Positions 61,682 to 64,000 of a stretch of 64,000 bases of DNA are shown piece by piece. The number at the start of each line of letters is the position of its first letter. Position 1 is the first letter of the stretch. The DNA lies in assembly GCA_016183935.1 (NCBI GenBank), contig JACPDR010000023.1, positions 1 through 64,000 on the forward strand, in the 5' to 3' direction. A program made the position numbers and the translations under genes. Under the pieces are notes generated by a model. It searched no databases. It had not been told where the DNA came from and worked only from the letters and a program-made list of their open reading frames with translations. Origin of the DNA: Caulobacterales bacterium (GTDB lineage: Bacteria > Pseudomonadota > Alphaproteobacteria > Caulobacterales > Caulobacteraceae).

Positions 61682-62547
61682 ATGCGGCCCGACCCGCCGG
61701 CGTCTCCCGCCTGGCGACCTATTTCCACGTCCACCTGGTCTCGGACTCGACGGGCGAGACCCTGAACGCCATGGCCAAGGCCGTGGTGGCGCGTTTCGAC
61801 GGCGTCATTCCGATCGAGCACATCTACGCCCTGGTCCGTTCGGCCAAGCAGATGGACCGGGTGCTGGAAGAGATCGCGGCCTCGCCCGGCGTGGTCCTTC
61901 ACACCCTCGTCGACCGGAGCCTGCGCGAGCAGCTGGAGGAAGGCTGCCGCCGGCTGGACATGCCGCAGATCGCGGCGCTGGATCCGTTGGTGGGCGCGCT
62001 GTCGCGCTATCTCGGCGCGGCCCTGTCGACCCGGGTGGGGGCCCAGCACGCGCTCGACACCGACTATTTCAACCGCATCGCGGCGCTGGACTACGCCATG
62101 GCCCACGACGATGGCCAGGGCACGACGGAACAGCTGGAGAGCGCCGACGTGGTGCTGTGCGGGGTCAGCCGCACCTCGAAGACGCCGACCTGCATCTATC
62201 TGGCCCACCGCGGCATCCGCGCCGCCAACGTGCCGCTGGTGCCGGGCCAGGAGGACGGCGAGCGGCTGGTCGGGCTGAAGAACCCGCTGATCATCGGCCT
62301 GACCGTGTCGCCCGACCGGCTGGTGCAGATCCGGCGAAACCGGCTGGACGGGCTGAATGCGAGCCGGGCCTCGTCCTACACCGACCACGAAGCGGTGCGC
62401 GAGGAGACGGTGAAGGCGCGCCGGGCCTTCGAGCGCCGGGGCTGGCCGGTCATCGACGTCACCCGGCGTTCGGTCGAGGAAACGGCGGCGGCGATTATCA
62501 ATGTGCTCAACGAACGGCGCACGCACCGCGTGGGAACCAGCTGGTGA
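61678..62547 (+). CDS. ppsR: PEP synthase regulatory kinase/phosphorylase (DUF299)
   Basis: ADP-dependent kinase/pyrophosphorylase controlling phosphoenolpyruvate synthase or pyruvate phosphate dikinase. 289 residues: N-terminal FHVHLVSDSTGETLNAMAKA near 16-35, central IAALDYAMAHDDGQ near 138, P-loop GVSRTSKTPTCIYLAHRGI (near 162-180), NVPLVPGQE near 184, C-terminal VTRRSVEETAAAIINVL near 262. The gene next to Cori in Caulobacter is this family. Begins at ATG 61678 overlapping a minigene; ends overlapping maf (GTGA). Confidence 0.95.
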   Translation: MNAARPAGVSRLATYFHVHLVSDSTGETLNAMAKAVVARFDGVIPIEHIYALVRSAKQMDRVLEEIAASPGVVLHTLVDRSLREQLEEGCRRLDMPQIAALDPLVGALSRYLGAALSTRVGAQHALDTDYFNRIAALDYAMAHDDGQGTTEQLESADVVLCGVSRTSKTPTCIYLAHRGIRAANVPLVPGQEDGERLVGLKNPLIIGLTVSPDRLVQIRRNRLDGLNASRASSYTDHEAVREETVKARRAFERRGWPVIDVTRRSVEETAAAIINVLNERRTHRVGTSW

Positions 62548-63140
62548 GCGGCGAGCGTCTGATCCTCGCCTCGAAGAGCGCCGCCCGCCGGGCCATGCTC
62601 GAGGGGGCCGGCGTGCCCTTCTCCGTCCATGTCGCCGAGGTGGACGAGGACGTGGTCAAGGCGGCGCACGATCCGGCCGACGCCGCCGGACTCGCCCTCG
62701 AGCTGGCGCGGGTCAAGGCGCTGGCGGTGTCGCGCCACGATCCCGAGGCCTGGGTGCTGGGCGCCGACCAGACCCTCGCCTTCGCCGGCGGACTGGTGTC
62801 GAAGGCCCCTTCGATGACGGCGGCCCGGGCCCAACTCGCGGCGATGCGCGGCCGGAGCCACCAGCTGCATTCGGCCGCGGCGCTGGCGCGGAACGGTCAG
62901 GTGGTCTGGTCCGACGTCGACACCGTGACGCTGCGGGTTCGCGATTTCTCCGACGCCTTTCTCGACGCCTATCTCGCGGCCGAGGGCGAGGCCCTGTTGG
63001 CCTCGGTGGGCTCCTACCGCCTCGAGGGCATGGGCGCGCAGCTGTTCGAGGCGGTCGAGGGCGACTATTTCACCGTGCTCGGCATGCCGCTGTGGCCGGT
63101 GTTGGCTGAGTTGCGCCGGGCCGGAGTGCTGGCGACATGA
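62544..63140 (+). CDS. maf: Maf-family nucleoside triphosphate pyrophosphatase
   Basis: Maf/YhdE-like house-cleaning pyrophosphatase of non-canonical or methylated nucleotides. 198 residues: LILASKSAARRAMLEGAGV near 6-24 (the S-x-SxxRR nucleotide loop appears as SKSAARR), EVDEDVVK near 33, VLGADQTLAFAGGLVSKAPS near 69-88, and SVGSYRLEGMGAQLFEAVEG near 154-173. GTG at 62544 overlaps the ppsR stop as GTGA. Next gene aroE overlaps by 4 nt, as in other origin-side maf-aroE-coaE clusters. Confidence 0.92.
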   Translation: MSGERLILASKSAARRAMLEGAGVPFSVHVAEVDEDVVKAAHDPADAAGLALELARVKALAVSRHDPEAWVLGADQTLAFAGGLVSKAPSMTAARAQLAAMRGRSHQLHSAAALARNGQVVWSDVDTVTLRVRDFSDAFLDAYLAAEGEALLASVGSYRLEGMGAQLFEAVEGDYFTVLGMPLWPVLAELRRAGVLAT

Positions 63141-63934
63141 CCCGGATCGCCGGGGTTGTCGGGCGCCCGATCGCCCATTCGCTCAGTCCGTTGATCCACG
63201 GGGCCTGGATCACGGCGGCGGGACTGGACGCCCGCTACGAGGCGTTCGAGGCCGGGGACGAGCCGGCGTTCCGTCGGCTGGTCGAGGAGGGCCGGGGCGG
63301 CCGGCTGGTGGGGCTGAACGTGACCGCGCCGTGGAAGCAGCTGGCGCTGGAGCTGGCGGATACGGCCAGCCTGACGGCCCGCCGGTGCGGCTCGGCGAAC
63401 CTCATCGGCTTTGCGGAGGGGCGGGTGGTCGCGACCTCGACCGACGGCCTGGGTCTGATGGCGGCCCTGGTCGAGCAGGCTCCGGGTTTCGATGCGAGGG
63501 GGGCGGAGGTGGTGGTGCTCGGCGCCGGGGGCGCGGCGCGCGCGGCCGTGGCGGCGCTGGTCCGTGACGGGGCGAGGGTTGGGGTGATGAACCGGACGCG
63601 GGAGCGGGCGGAGCGTCTGGCGGAGGACCTCGACGCGGAGGTGGCGGAGGAGACGGCGCTGGAGCGGGCCGCGCTGGTGGTCAACGCCCTGAGCGTTCCG
63701 CCCCGGATAGACGCCGGGTCCCTGAGGTCCGATGCGGTGCTGATGGACATGACCTATCGACCGCTGGAGACCCCCTTCCTGGCCGCCGGCCGGGCGCGGG
63801 GCCTGACCACGGTGGATGGCCTGGCCATGCTGATCGGTCAGGCGCGGCCGTCGTTCGAGATGCTGTTCGACCAGGCGCCGCCTGATATCGACGTCCGGGC
63901 GCTGGCGCTTCAGGCTCTGGGAGAGGCGGCATGA
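63137..63934 (+). CDS. aroE: Shikimate dehydrogenase
   Basis: NADPH-dependent reduction of 3-dehydroshikimate in aromatic amino-acid synthesis. 265 residues: GVVGRPIAHSLSPLIHGAW (shikimate-binding SLSP) at 6-24, GLNVTAPWKQLALELAD (catalytic Lys; the usual NVTVPHK appears as NVTAPWK) near 59, STDGLGL (catalytic Asp) near 95, VLGAGGAARAAVAALVRDG near 131, MDMTYRPLETPFLAAGRARG near 201, and GLAMLIGQARPSFEMLF near 227. Overlaps maf and coaE by 4 nt on each side. Confidence 0.96.
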   Translation: MTRIAGVVGRPIAHSLSPLIHGAWITAAGLDARYEAFEAGDEPAFRRLVEEGRGGRLVGLNVTAPWKQLALELADTASLTARRCGSANLIGFAEGRVVATSTDGLGLMAALVEQAPGFDARGAEVVVLGAGGAARAAVAALVRDGARVGVMNRTRERAERLAEDLDAEVAEETALERAALVVNALSVPPRIDAGSLRSDAVLMDMTYRPLETPFLAAGRARGLTTVDGLAMLIGQARPSFEMLFDQAPPDIDVRALALQALGEAA

Positions 63935-64000
63935 TCGTGCTCGGACTGACCGGCTCCATCGGCATGGGCAAGACCACCACGACGGCGATGTTCGCCGACG
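63931..64000 (+). CDS. coaE: Dephospho-CoA kinase, N-terminal fragment
   Basis: Only the first 23 codons are in the window. They read MIVLGLTGSIGMGKTTT..., with the Walker A loop GSIGMGKTT of dephospho-CoA kinase, which phosphorylates dephospho-CoA in the last step of CoA synthesis. The ATG overlaps the aroE stop (ATGA). The order maf-aroE-coaE supports the call. Cut by the right edge. Confidence 0.9.
   Translation, partial: MIVLGLTGSIGMGKTTTTAMFAD

Noticed and set aside
1-64000. tRNA or rRNA genes, CRISPR arrays, integrases, transposases, toxin-antitoxin or restriction genes
   Set aside because: Looked for T-loop and acceptor patterns, regular spacers and typical motifs; none found. The region reads as core chromosome.

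Overview
The window is GC-rich, densely coded chromosomal DNA of an alphaproteobacterium in the order Caulobacterales. Brevundimonas is my best guess at genus, which is inference. The evidence is the block hemE / non-coding gap / ppsR at the right end, which is the gene context of the Caulobacter-type replication origin; the parB-parA-rsmG-mnmG-mnmE-rho block with consensus-like parS sites; CenR-like and NtrZ-like proteins; a CtrA-type TTAA-N7-TTAA box; and a long mutS-glnD-murJ-trpS series. I see no rRNA, tRNA, CRISPR, prophage, plasmid or insertion-sequence genes.

Layout. 1-11.9 kb: purH (cut by the left edge), small membrane and exported proteins, argG, htpX, a DUF1674 protein, pyrF, MarC and an Rrf2-SDR pair. 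12-24.6 kb: kup-rsmB on the plus strand, facing a minus-strand series mutS-glnD-murJ-trpS-GNAT. 24.6-30.2 kb: a cobalamin riboswitch with its TonB receptor, an aldo/keto reductase relative, recQ and an OsmC protein. 30.3-36.4 kb: rpe-heparinase, a thioredoxin-TPR protein, a LON-like domain protein, Trm112, and a UbiH-type hydroxylase. 36.5-45.6 kb: ftsK-lolA-xth, an ion transporter, a lipoprotein, cenR, yggS, a ThiE/TenI protein and ntrZ. 45.9-50.6 kb: DUF3576-leuS-lptE-holA. 50.7-58.4 kb: the parB/parA/rsmG/mnmG/mnmE/rho block with three parS sites. 58.6-61.2 kb: hemE-hemH-hemJ. 61.16-61.68 kb: the predicted origin. 61.6-64 kb: ppsR-maf-aroE-coaE, cut by the right edge.

How it works together. 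The right third is a chromosome replication and segregation centre: a CtrA box and a DnaA box lie 2 bp apart in the origin, with ParA, ParB and parS 4-9 kb away. Around it are translation and tRNA-modification genes, haem synthesis and an operon of tightly overlapping genes. Gene packing is extreme. Same-strand neighbours often overlap by ATGA or GTGA. Five of eleven convergent pairs overlap by exactly 4 nt at CTAG or CTAA. One divergent pair shares its start codons in a single CATG. I found no obvious accessory island or defence system. The most unusual items are the origin leader with a 14-codon minigene coupled to ppsR, a possible small RNA between lolA and xth, a family of palindromic intergenic repeats (one supplying the mnmE ribosome-binding site), and an aldo/keto reductase relative without its catalytic signature.
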